DNA of 64,000 nt from Sipunculus nudus (lineage: Eukaryota; Annelida; Sipuncula; Golfingiida; Sipunculidae): NCBI GenBank assembly GCA_026874595.1, contig CM049306.1, positions 76,883,642-76,947,641 on the forward strand, read 5' to 3'. Positions 53,990 through 64,000 of the stretch are shown here, one piece after another. The notes beneath the pieces were generated by a model. That model was given only the letters and a program-made list of their open reading frames with translations, was not told where the DNA came from and did no database searches. A program made the translations under genes and the position numbers. Each line of letters opens with the position of its first letter. The first letter of the stretch is position 1.

Positions 53990-55330
53990 TGAAATGACAG
54001 ACAGACGGACAGACTATACAAAGTGTCGGTTTTCCATTAATTGAGTGAAGTGACCTTCCGAGTGAATGCCGAGGAATTAGGGCCTGTTAGAATGACATAT
54101 ATCACACAAAATAACATGAAAGCATACAAAGCTGACAACAACTGACGAACGGAAAGACATCCTGACACACTGACACATTTTAGATAACATATGATTAGAT
54201 AAACATATGGAGAAGATATATTGAAACAAAAATTAGTTAAAGTTTGTGCAGATATGTTATTTTGGAGGAAAGGCCAAGCACTGATATGTTGCAGTGGTTC
54301 GAGTGCAGCGCCCCTAGCAACCAAATGAAAAAAAAACACTTTCGAGATATTAGTGTATGACATCAGCTGTACCAGTTTCAAAAGGATTCCTGCAAAACTG
54401 TGGCCTGTAGAATGCTATATGTAAGATGCAAGAACCAGCAAGCAGGCGAAATTGAGAACAACTGACAAACAAACAGACATACTGACAAAGTGACACAAGG
54501 TTGAGACCAGATGACTTGATCAGGTAATGGAGAAGACTTAGAGGAAGAAAATAAGCTATAGTTATTTGTAATTCAGGTTTATAGTTTTGGAGATATGGCC
54601 AAAAAATAATATGTTGTAGTGTTTCGAGTGCAGCGCCCCATAGCAGCCATTTTCCAGAAAAATGAAAAATCACTTTCGAGATATTAGTGCAAGACATAAG
54701 ATGTATCAGTTTCAAAAGGATTCCTGCAAAACTGTGTCCTGTAGAATAATATATATAAGACACAAGAACCAGCAAGATGGCGAAATTGAGCACAACTAAC
54801 AAACAGAAAGACATACTAACAAAGCGACACAAAATTTGAGACAAGATGACTAGGCCATGTTATGATGAAGACGCAGAGAAAGAAAATGAGCCTAAGTTTG
54901 TAAAGATAGGGCCAATATTAACAAAATTATGATGAAAACAAAATTTCGAAGTTTTTCAATGACCTTGACCTTGAACTTTGACCTATGTTGACCAAAAGTA
55001 ATAGGCTTCCAGGAATTTTGATTGTCTATCAACTGTAAAAGATTGAAAGCGATTACTGCAAAATTGTGGCGAGCATAGTACTGACAAACAAATGACCTTG
55101 ACCTTTGACTTATATTGACAAAAAAACAAAATAATAGGCTTCTAGGTCCTTTAATATTCAATCAACCCTGTAAGTTTCACATCGATTTCTACAAAATTGT
55201 AGCCAGTAGAGTACTGACAAACACACAGACACACGCAACTGACCAACTTGCTTGCAGAAATCTTCGATTTCCGGCAAGCGAAAAATTAGTACCTTCTCCA
55301 GTCATATGCACTGAACATTACTTTTACTAG
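53990..55330. repeat. Diverged tandem interspersed repeat (~330-bp period, then shorter units)
   Basis: Two imperfect copies carry TTCGAGTGCAGCGCCCC (54299 and 54624), CACTTTCGAGATATTAGTG, then TTTCAAAAGGATTCCTGCAA (54376 and 54710), with spacings of 325 and 334 bp. Two further partial units follow with GACCTTGACCTTTGACTTAT-type text and TACTGACAAAC. The CAGACAGACGGACAGAC-like ends resemble abundant mollusc-type repeats. The moderately long minus-strand frames here (102-164 codons) share similarity only because the DNA is repeated. Confidence 0.65.
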
Positions 55331-55995
55331 TAATGGCGCAGTTTTTTCTCAGTAGCACTCGCTGTCTGTCATTTTATTTTTTATTTTCCGCATCTATCTA
55401 TCTAATGTCTACCGCACCTGCGTGTCTTTGGTGTTGAATCATGCCTTCACCCGAAAAGAAACACTCGTTTGTTAGTGATACACTTTTGTTGCATACATTG
55501 AGCCTGCATAAGGCGGGGGCCGACCTGAAAAATTTCACTCTTTGAGGTGTGTCATGATAAACCCAGCTTTGAGCCCTGTGTTCTACCTCTTAAAAAAAAA
55601 AAGAAATGGCGCGTTGCGCACGCTGAAGGCTGGCATATTGTTCTTTCCATAAGTCTGTTTTTGTTACGTAAACAACTGCATTACTAACACTTTTTATTTG
55701 TTTTCCCTCTCTGTTTATGTGATTGGTATATTCATAATGCTTGAACATCTGATTCCACAAGGTTTACATCGATGAAAGCAAGAACCTCAGATTGGTCCTA
55801 CTCCTTCTGTTTTAACCATACCTGTATTTTAACATAAATTTTTTTATCAGCTGTACATTCTACAAAACATTTGAACAAATTGCCATAGTTTTATATGTCA
55901 AGATGTTTCTCTGAGGTTCCATTTAAACAACTTTAGCTGATGGCACTAAGTTATGCATGATAAACAGGAGAGCAGTTATTTTATTTAAAAGTGTT

Positions 55996-56042
<47 letters not shown>

Positions 56043-56440
56043 GTGGGGGGTTGGGGATGGGAACATTTGATTTATATACATTGAGAATATCCATTTATCT
56101 TGAACTAGAATCTGATGATGCGTCACCCCTCATCCCCGCCCTCAGTGCGCATGCGCGTCAGCAGCATCGTCACAGTGCTTGAGCCATCCACACACTCCCA
56201 TAACAAGTCGCTGGCGGCATTTTTTTCATATATGCATGTTTATATTGAATAATTAAAATGACTATCATTTGTTACCAGTGAACCTGTGCTATGGAACGCG
56301 GCGTATGTCTATATTATCATCTGATGAATCCAGAAGGGTCGTAAAGCCACGCAAAAGTAAATAACAATCTCAAATGATTAATCATGTAGGGTGGGACCTT
56401 GATGCATAGTTATTAAAAGCTTATTATGATTATAATAAAT
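55331..56440. other. Mixed stretch with (GA)n and an NRF1-type site
   Basis: (GA)n at 55998-56040 is followed by G-rich DNA. TGCGTCA (56119-56125) and TGCGCATGCGCG (56146-56157, NRF1 palindrome) lie close together, as at 15.0 kb. No coding exon recognised. Confidence 0.4.
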
Positions 56441-57195
56441 AGGCCATTATCGCAGGCTATGGCGACGGCGGTTTGTTAGGGCATCGCCGCCAATTTCTTT
56501 GTTGGCCACCCGCTCGGAAAATGGGAATGCCCAAAACTTTCAACCCATTGGCTTCTATGTGGGGGCCATATTGCACTGGGGCGGTTATCGCGAAATTCAC
56601 ATTATTAACAATGATCCCATATTAAGTAAGATTGTGAATGGGCTGACCCCGGGGTCAATTCAATTAATGATAATCACCATTTAAGTTAGGCCCTATCTCT
56701 AGCCTCGGCGGTGTGATGGATCGCACGATAAATCGGAGTCGCCTAATGGGGAAGCGGCAGTGATTTCATTAAGAAGGGGTGACTGAGCTAACACGCCGCA
56801 GAATTGAAATGGTGCTCTCAAGGGCTTGTGTAAATCTCAATAAGTTGTCACACCGCATTGCTAAATGGCCCAGAAGAGACTAGCCGAGCCAATAAAACAC
56901 CAGTGTTAAGTTAATTTTGTGGTCTCTTTATTGTCCAATTCGCGAACAGGCGCATCAATAAACATTTTCAAATGCTTCTTTTACTTTGTAGGCCATATAG
57001 ACAATTGTCTGTCAGACTTGTGCCTATGTATTTACCCCTCTCTGGAGAGAGGACACGCTACAAGATTGCCGTCCTGACGGATTGCTTCCACCTCTGCGTG
57101 GTATAACACGGCTCTCCACGTAATGAAGCACGCATTATTTGGAATAACGTGATAAAACTGCACCATCCATCGTTCTTAAAAAGCATATAAGCCAT
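56440..57195. other. Balanced-composition non-coding island
   Basis: Complex sequence with CAATTCAATTAATGATAATC, GTCCAATTCGCG and ATTAGG-like cores. No frame above 61 codons. Confidence 0.4.
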
Positions 57196-58754
57196 CAAAC
57201 ACCTCGCGTTCCGCAAACGAGATGGTTTATACACATAAATACATGATTTAGTCCAATGTTATACATGTAAAATTTTCTTTGAAACTATTCCATGAAACAC
57301 TTCATTACACTTTATCGGATATACATATATTTAAATTTAAAAAATGTTTACGTGATTTTTATGAAAACATTACGTTTAATAACACTATTTATATTTGTAT
57401 AAGTACATCTTAATATTTAACACGTCAGTCACTTATGCATACTCATGTGTGTATGTATGTATATGTATATATATGTATAATCTTGAAATGCACTATAATG
57501 CACTAATGATATATTGCTATATTATACGTATAGTATATAACGTGTATATCGTTGGTCCAAATTAGCAGAAAAGAACATCTCGACAAAATCTCGACTGTCA
57601 AAGCAAAAAAAAAAAAAAATAATAATAATAAAACATAGTAATTATAATAATGACTTGAATAATGACTGGTCCCTGGAGAAAGACCAGTTCAGTTGCCAAC
57701 ATTAATTTCATGATTTTATATTTCATTCAGCCCTGTCTAATAAAAAGGGAAACATTAACCGAATCCTATTGCATGGGCTTACATATGTGGATCCTTTAAT
57801 TGACATTGGTTAATTACATGGGCTAGTTTCAGATATTAGGAGATAAAGAATAGTTGTACTATATAGTAACTTATCAGGAAATATACATGCACATATGAAA
57901 GAAAGGAATTTTTTATATTTAAATGTAATGTTTATTAAACTCCTGAACTCAAAATTAAAGTGGACCCCGGAAATGTTCCTAAGCATATGTATATAGTGTA
58001 GTTTATAGCTTTATCAACCTCGCATGACTAGGCAAACCTTGATATATTATATGTAGAGTATATCAAATTAACCTTTTAATAATTTATATTCCTTTGGATT
58101 CATTAATAAATCATTTTTTATTAATTTTACATGGGTTAATCGTACTTTTAAATGTGATATCATATCACATTATATTTTTTATTATTCAATTTTTTTTTAC
58201 ATTTGCAGAATGGTGATATAGAACGCTGTCACAACGCTGCTGTTTATATATACTTATCAATATTTTTAGGAAGTCTCATTTCCACTTCGACTCAATTCTA
58301 TTTGTCGGGAAAATGATCAATCCCAATTAAAATCAAATATATCTTTTATTAAAATTCAGTTCACAATTAAAAGGCTGTTTTTTGATAATAAGACTTTTGA
58401 TTTTTCTGATACATGCATTAAATTCATTTATAGAGATTAAATGCTCATTATAATAGCAATTATAGAGACATAGTCAAAAATAGTCAAATTGATTATGCAT
58501 GGCTGCATGATCTGGAAAGTGGACTACCAGCATTAATCCTTCAGGGTGACAATACTTTACATGACACTCTCTGCAGAGCTTGAACATCGTGAATCAATTC
58601 AGCTCAATTCATCTGAGGCCGCGGACTTTAGTTCCAATTCAATCACAATTCATTTTCAATTCAATTAAATTGAGATTCACACAAGTTTTCCTTTAAATCC
58701 ATTACAATGCATAACAGACACCTAAGTCTGCATGATATTTCTTTCATGCATGTA

Positions 58755-58803
<49 letters not shown>

Positions 58804-59597
58804 CCCTCATGCACATTCGGAATTCCTAAGATGCTTGTGCGGCTAAATTCTGACATAAATTTTAAACTGTTAAAGTTAAGATGATAAAGTTAAACTGATC
58901 TCTTAACTGTCTTATATTACATGTGAATAAGGACAATGAGAAAAATTTGGGGTCAAGAAAAAAAGCGTGTGTTTAGACTACACATAGTTAAAAAAACTGC
59001 CCGAAATCACAGAATATTTTATTTAAATTCGATAAAATGTACCGGACCACATGACCTTTGCAAATGACCTATCCATTGTATACAATTAACAATGTTCATC
59101 GTTTCATCATTTCAATACATTATGTTAATTTAGATAGATATCAAGGCAAATGAACTGCAGTCGAAACATTGATGAAGCCTTTAACCGAACCGAAGGAGGT
59201 CATGCACATGCATTCATGCAGAGCGCAACTACCATTAATTGAAAAACGCTATATATTGGCTTAACTGTTCTTCTTCCTGCTATTATACTGCTTAAATGCG
59301 AGTACAATGCATCAAGCGTATCTTGTTATAGAAAATATCGATATTTTATTGATGATCTCTTGCAGAATCTGAAAATGGATATTATACTATTCCTTTAATT
59401 TCATCAATAACCAATATCCGAAATCACTCTGAATTAAAGGCTATACATATATAAACCTCTCTCCCGCGATATATTGAGACATTTTGTACACTCTCTGCAA
59501 AACATTTTGTTGGAGATGTACCTCTATATTTAATTTTGATGCACTCCTTTTGAATGGTTACAAAGAAAAATATTGTTACATATTAGTTTAAGTGAAT
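57196..59597. other. AT-rich stretch, no gene seen
   Basis: Contains (TA)n at 58757-58801 and several CAATTCAATT runs near 58590-58680. No gene-like frame. Confidence 0.65.
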
Positions 59598-60096
59598 TTA
59601 AAGGGGCCAATCACCTATTTGACCTTTATAAACTAAAGGTAATTCCTTGGAGGTTTTATAAAACTAGGCCAGAAAACGTGGATATCAATACACACAGGTT
59701 GCTTGTTTTTTTTTATATCAACATGTTTATAATATGTGAGGCCCGCTAAAATAATCAAAACAAATTCAACAAGGGCATGCATCTGACAGCAAATCAGATA
59801 AACCAGAGCTTTGCAAATAGCGTTTTGCAATAAGTGACCTTTCTACCTCCGCATATATATGCAACTTAACACCTTAGGTTACATGTTTTTCCCTGTTTGT
59901 CAACACTGCAGTGTTGTCAACACTGTTTGAATTTACAAACATGTTGTTGATAAACTAGTTCATACATCCTTCACAAAGGCATTATAAGAACTTTTCAAAA
60001 CCAAAATTACCACACGGATCATTAATATATATACACAGGGGAAGCCAGAAATCACAAATTCATTTTCAAAAGGTATAGGTGAATGGGCACCTTTAA
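59598..60096. mobile_element. ~0.5 kb TTAA-flanked inverted-repeat element
   Basis: The left end TTAAAGGGGCCAATCACCTA and the reverse complement of the right end (TTAAAGGTGCCCATTCACC) match over about 25 bp. TTAA at both boundaries fits the target of piggyBac or Kolobok-type transposons. The interior is AT-rich with no transposase frame. 8495-8570 (minus strand) also reads TTAAAGGGGCC and, further in, TTGACCTTTATAAA, and may be a damaged relative. Confidence 0.6.
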
Positions 60097-60775
60097 CAAT
60101 TTATTTCCCTGTTTCGTGTTATATTAAAATAATATAAGCCTATAAATATATATCTCATACCATTAACGCTTGTTATGTAAGAAATATTTAGAAGATAAAA
60201 AACTCTAACCCAGGGAGAGTTGAAGTTGTCTCTATATTATATCATAACAATTATTTACTATACAAATAGTATACCATATGATTCCTGCATGATCTGTCCT
60301 ATCACATTAGATTTTCCTGGAATAAAGGTTTTACTGAACTTTTTTTTGCTTGCCAAGCCAGTTAATCCCTTTGTGCACGTCACGCTTTTAGGTAACCGCA
60401 CGTGACATCAAAGAAAAGAGGCACGTGTTTCGTGTTACGTTGCCATGACAATGTCCCTTCTCAAGGAAACATCCTCGTCCTTTTAATGAGGTATCATGTG
60501 ATAACAATTAAGTGCGCGTGCGTCGGTATAGTCCACATGCATATCTATATATAAATATTGCTGGCGTATAAAATTTGTGGCAAAATGTTGTGCCAAATTA
60601 ATGGTGCTATGGGTTGAAATAAACTGAATCCACTTATAATTTGATGAGTTTTTTTCTTAAATCCCCGGGTCATTTATACGAGAAACCATGCACTGTGGCC
60701 TATAAATTTACATTCTATGAGGGAAATTATTACTTGTGAACTATGGAACACTATACATTAAATCATATGAGCATG

Positions 60776-60821
<46 letters not shown>

Positions 60822-60880
60822 GCAAGGCCGAAAACACATAATACATATATATATATATATATATATAACTCAAACAGAGA
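60097..60880. other. AT-rich stretch with (GA)n and (TA)n
   Basis: 60340-60540 is less AT-rich, with CACGTGAC/GCACGTG E-box text. (GA)n at 60781-60821 and (TA)n at 60845-60868. Confidence 0.6.
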
Positions 60881-61900
60881 ATTTGACAATCCACAGCTGA
60901 ACAATTGCGACATAGCCTCACCATTGTCGTAAAAGACGTGGGGTGTGTTTTCGGCAGGATATCAAACCACATGTTTCGCCATTCATCCATACATGCAGTT
61001 GTATCGAGAGTCCACGTTATAACCGCTGTATTTGTGGCCGGAGAAGAGGTCGCGGAGAGCTTGTATATACAGAGGCCTGAGAACACCACCACACGGCAGA
61101 GGCTTCGGCCGGGCCTAAATTGGTGTTCCGTGTTTTGTGGCTCGCAGGCATTGCCCAACACTAAATAATACCCCGTCAATCATTTATGAGGGCCTAGGGG
61201 GTCCCTATTTCAGGTAGCCAGGGGCTGCAATAAATACCCGTTTTCTCCACACCCTATAAATGAGGGTTTACGCCTTTCATAAATCCCTATAAACCACAAA
61301 TTTCTTCTGCAAGGCAACGGTGATAAATTGTTCCTGGGAGATTTGGGCAGACATCCTAAGGGGGGAATTTCGGGGGTCCGATTGTTAACACTGACAGCCT
61401 ATTATAACAGGCCGCGTTCAAACGTTCTCCCGCAACCGCTTAAACTATCATTTTCTCAAATAAGCAACGATCCCTAAATGCTAAATTCGTGCACCCAATT
61501 TGGCTTATACAGATTAGGTTTCGCCGAAGTTCCCCCGAGGGTAGGTTTGTCAAAGCAGAAAATTGTGCCACAATAAAGGAATCTTAAAACATTTAAGAGG
61601 ATAGCATCAACGACACTCCCTGGCCATCTATCAATTATTGCGAATTCAAACACATTAACCTGCGAGAAATATGTTTCGATTTTACAATCATAGAGACGTA
61701 TTCTATTTGTGAGTTCATCAAAGAAATGTAACGCGGTGCGATCCGAGGACACGCGGTCTGTCACAGAAACAGAACTTAGATAGCAAGTAATTTACTTGAG
61801 GACAAGAGGCTGGTCTCAGCGGGTGCTTACAGGGCGGCACAGCGCTCACAGCCCCTGACAGCGCTCAATGTGAATATATATGTGGTGTATTAAGCTGGTA
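60880..61900. other. Balanced-composition non-coding island
   Basis: Overlapping opposing frames (minus 61179-60763, 138 codons, partly poly-Ser/Leu from the GA tract; plus 60905-61168, 87 codons) have no domain. The 96-codon minus frame at 61764-61474 is likewise unassigned. Confidence 0.4.
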
Positions 61901-62062
61901 ACATGAAGACAGAGTACAAACCTGGCCTTATAATACTGTGTGGTGAACCCACCATGCAGACGTGGATAAACAGCAATATATGTAGGTGATTGCAGTAAAG
62001 CCAAGACCTCACATTTATGACATACAAAAGTCTTACCTTATTAAAGGGTACACAAAGGATTA

Positions 62063-62119
<57 letters not shown>

Positions 62120-62240
62120 AACACTAACATAAAGATTTTCAAATTAAACATAGTTTGTACATATATTGTTTAATTAACAGAGGCTATAATCCATAAAAAA
62201 GTTATATATATACATAAAACACACGCACATATATACATGC

Positions 62241-62306
<66 letters not shown>

Positions 62307-62787
62307 ATATATATAAAAGAACATCGTATAAACTTAGGTTATAAATAGATAATTTTTTAAGATACGATTGCAGTATTTTAAATGATAATACATCTTTGAT
62401 ATTTATGGAATGCATATACGGAATATGTGTTTTTGAATTCATATGGCAGTCATGTATGTATGTGTTTATACACGTATATACTTCTGACAAATATAATACA
62501 TTCTTCGCGAAACAGAATATGCAATTACACAATGCATGCCATTTTTGTCTTGCTTGGATCGCATGGCAGCGATGGAAATTGTTTAACCACATGATCTACG
62601 ATTTTCGATCTCCAAATTGTGAGCTAAATAAGCACCCGTTGATTTTGTCTCTTAAAATTTCATTCAAATTGTCAATTCATATTGGGATGCTACTAGATTT
62701 TAAAAAGAGATGTTTGGCGATTAATAAGCCATGCATGCGTGCACTCTGTTTTCCCCGCGCTCTAACTGCACACACATATATACACAC

Positions 62788-62830
<43 letters not shown>

Positions 62831-63115
62831 GAGAGGGAGAGAGACAGAGAGAGAGACAGAGAGAATGAGAGAACGAGAGAGGTGATATAAAATTTGTCAT
62901 TATAATACTTTTTAATTCGTGCAGATTTCATGTAGTTGTATAGTAAACCATTATCCTTCTAAAAGTTACATAAATATTTATTAAAACAAAGTCATTGATG
63001 AAATATCGTTAAGAATTCAACATTCCTTGTTTCAAGTGCATAAACCTAAAAAAAAAAAACTTTATTCCATACAGAAATTATGTTCAGTTCATATCAGCGC
63101 CCTGTATATAGATGA
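61901..63115. repeat. AT-rich DNA with (TA)n and (GA)n tracts
   Basis: (TA)n at 62066-62118 and 62251-62315, and imperfect (GA)n at 62790-62882. The 131-codon plus frame at 62396-62791 and the opposing 99-codon frame have no domain. Confidence 0.8.
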
Positions 63116-63119
63116 TCTA

Positions 63120-63765
63120 TGCACCGAGTACATAATATAATCCTTGCATTAGCAGCCAGCCGGGCAAATCTCTTGCTCACCAGCTTGTTCTCCAGTTTTC
63201 TGATCGTCTGACATTTTTTCCAGGTTAACCCGCCTGCCCCTTCCTCTGGCTTCTGCCGCGGACAGACTTTGTCCTGATCTCGTACCGACGTGTCGTCGTT
63301 GACCCGCGGCCTGGCAATAATTAATGAAGATAATTCACCATCAGTGAGACGCTGTCCGCTCCTTGTTCGCTGAGATATGTATATAAAGATCTAAGGCCAG
63401 TCCGTCACACTTGATGACATTAATTTGGCCACCGGTCGATAGGACTAGGTTTTCTTTGCCCAATAAAACGCGGCCCTTGCGTGTGCAATATTTGGCTGTC
63501 AAAGTAATTTCTCGGGGTCTCGAACATTATTAAGTTTGATTTTATAGGTCATTACCCAATTTGTGATTTGGTTTTGTAACCACTGGGACTGTCAATATGG
63601 GGCGCTTCAAGTACCACCATGCATGCCCTGACTTAAATAAAGCCGCCAGAAGCTTGTTCATAACGAGATGTTGTCTGGGACCAGGTCCCACGGGCTTCAA
63701 GTCCCCCCTGCACTTTCTTCCCTGAGACATTTCTCTCTTAGCCCGGTCTTGTTGAACAACATATG
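63120..63765. other. Balanced-composition non-coding island
   Basis: GC-rich at 63210-63330 with a GGCAATAATTAATGAAG homeodomain-type core near 63312. No frame above 62 codons. 63766-64000 is AT-rich with nothing recognised. Confidence 0.4.
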
Positions 63766-64000
63766 TATATATACCTGCTGTTGGACACTCGAATATTTGT
63801 GATGTTTAATGTTTTTTTAATGTCATTTTTAATACCATATTAAAAAGGGAAAACATGAATGATAATCATATATACTTGATGTTTTAGGTGTTTTCTTTTT
63901 AATTTAACATGTTACTTTTTATATGTGAACCTTTGAGGTATTTATATGTTACTCCTATTTTGTTTATATTTTAATATGTGTTTCCTGTATTATAATACAT

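Noticed and set aside
60763-61179. 138-codon minus-strand frame
   Set aside because: Its C-terminal part is translated (GA)n/(TA)n, and the remainder has no recognisable domain and overlaps an open frame on the other strand.

Overview
This is a window from an animal nuclear genome. It has long AT-rich intergenic DNA, dozens of dinucleotide microsatellites, several families of small inverted-repeat DNA transposons, a tRNA-derived SINE, a large satellite, and a single recognisable protein-coding gene split by an intron. The gene is a homeobox gene of the NK1 (slouch / Nkx1) class. The repeats look like those of marine spiralians, possibly a mollusc: GACCTTGACCTT-type interspersed repeats, CAGTGGAACCCC-ended mini-elements, and a SINE with a CCGGTGGTTCTCTCCGGG-like core. 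The phylum is an inference from impression and is not proven.

Layout. 1-32.9 kb is gene-free. AT-rich stretches with microsatellites alternate with islands of balanced base composition, about 0.3-1.6 kb each (for example 3.35-4.15, 10.25-11.6, 24.4-25.1, 28.2-29.8 and 30.7-31.9 kb). The islands lack convincing reading frames and look like candidate cis-regulatory DNA. 32.89-34.88 kb is a nested insertion: a SINE with a 12-bp target duplication, itself interrupted by a ~1.65 kb DNA transposon with ~214-bp terminal inverted repeats that carries a decayed Ulp1/C48-type protease gene. 35.4-37.4 kb holds two more islands. 37.94-41.71 kb is the NK1 gene on the minus strand: two coding exons, a 2.84 kb intron, 311 residues predicted, and a GC-box/CCAAT promoter at about 41.9 kb. 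42-45.8 kb is AT-rich with a pentanucleotide array and a small transposon. 45.87-53.10 kb is a 7.2 kb satellite of a 75-bp unit with a clear higher-order structure of 22-23 units. 54-55.3 kb is a diverged tandem repeat. 55.3-64 kb alternates AT-rich DNA with three more islands and contains a 0.5 kb TTAA-type element.

How it fits together. A lone developmental transcription-factor gene sits in a large gene-poor territory studded with composition islands, which is the usual arrangement for a gene controlled by distant enhancers. A cluster of three TAATTA sites inside the NK1 intron is a candidate homeodomain-responsive element. Nearly every other open frame is explained by microsatellites, by the 75-bp satellite (a multiple of 3, so frames stay open), or by chance in the islands.
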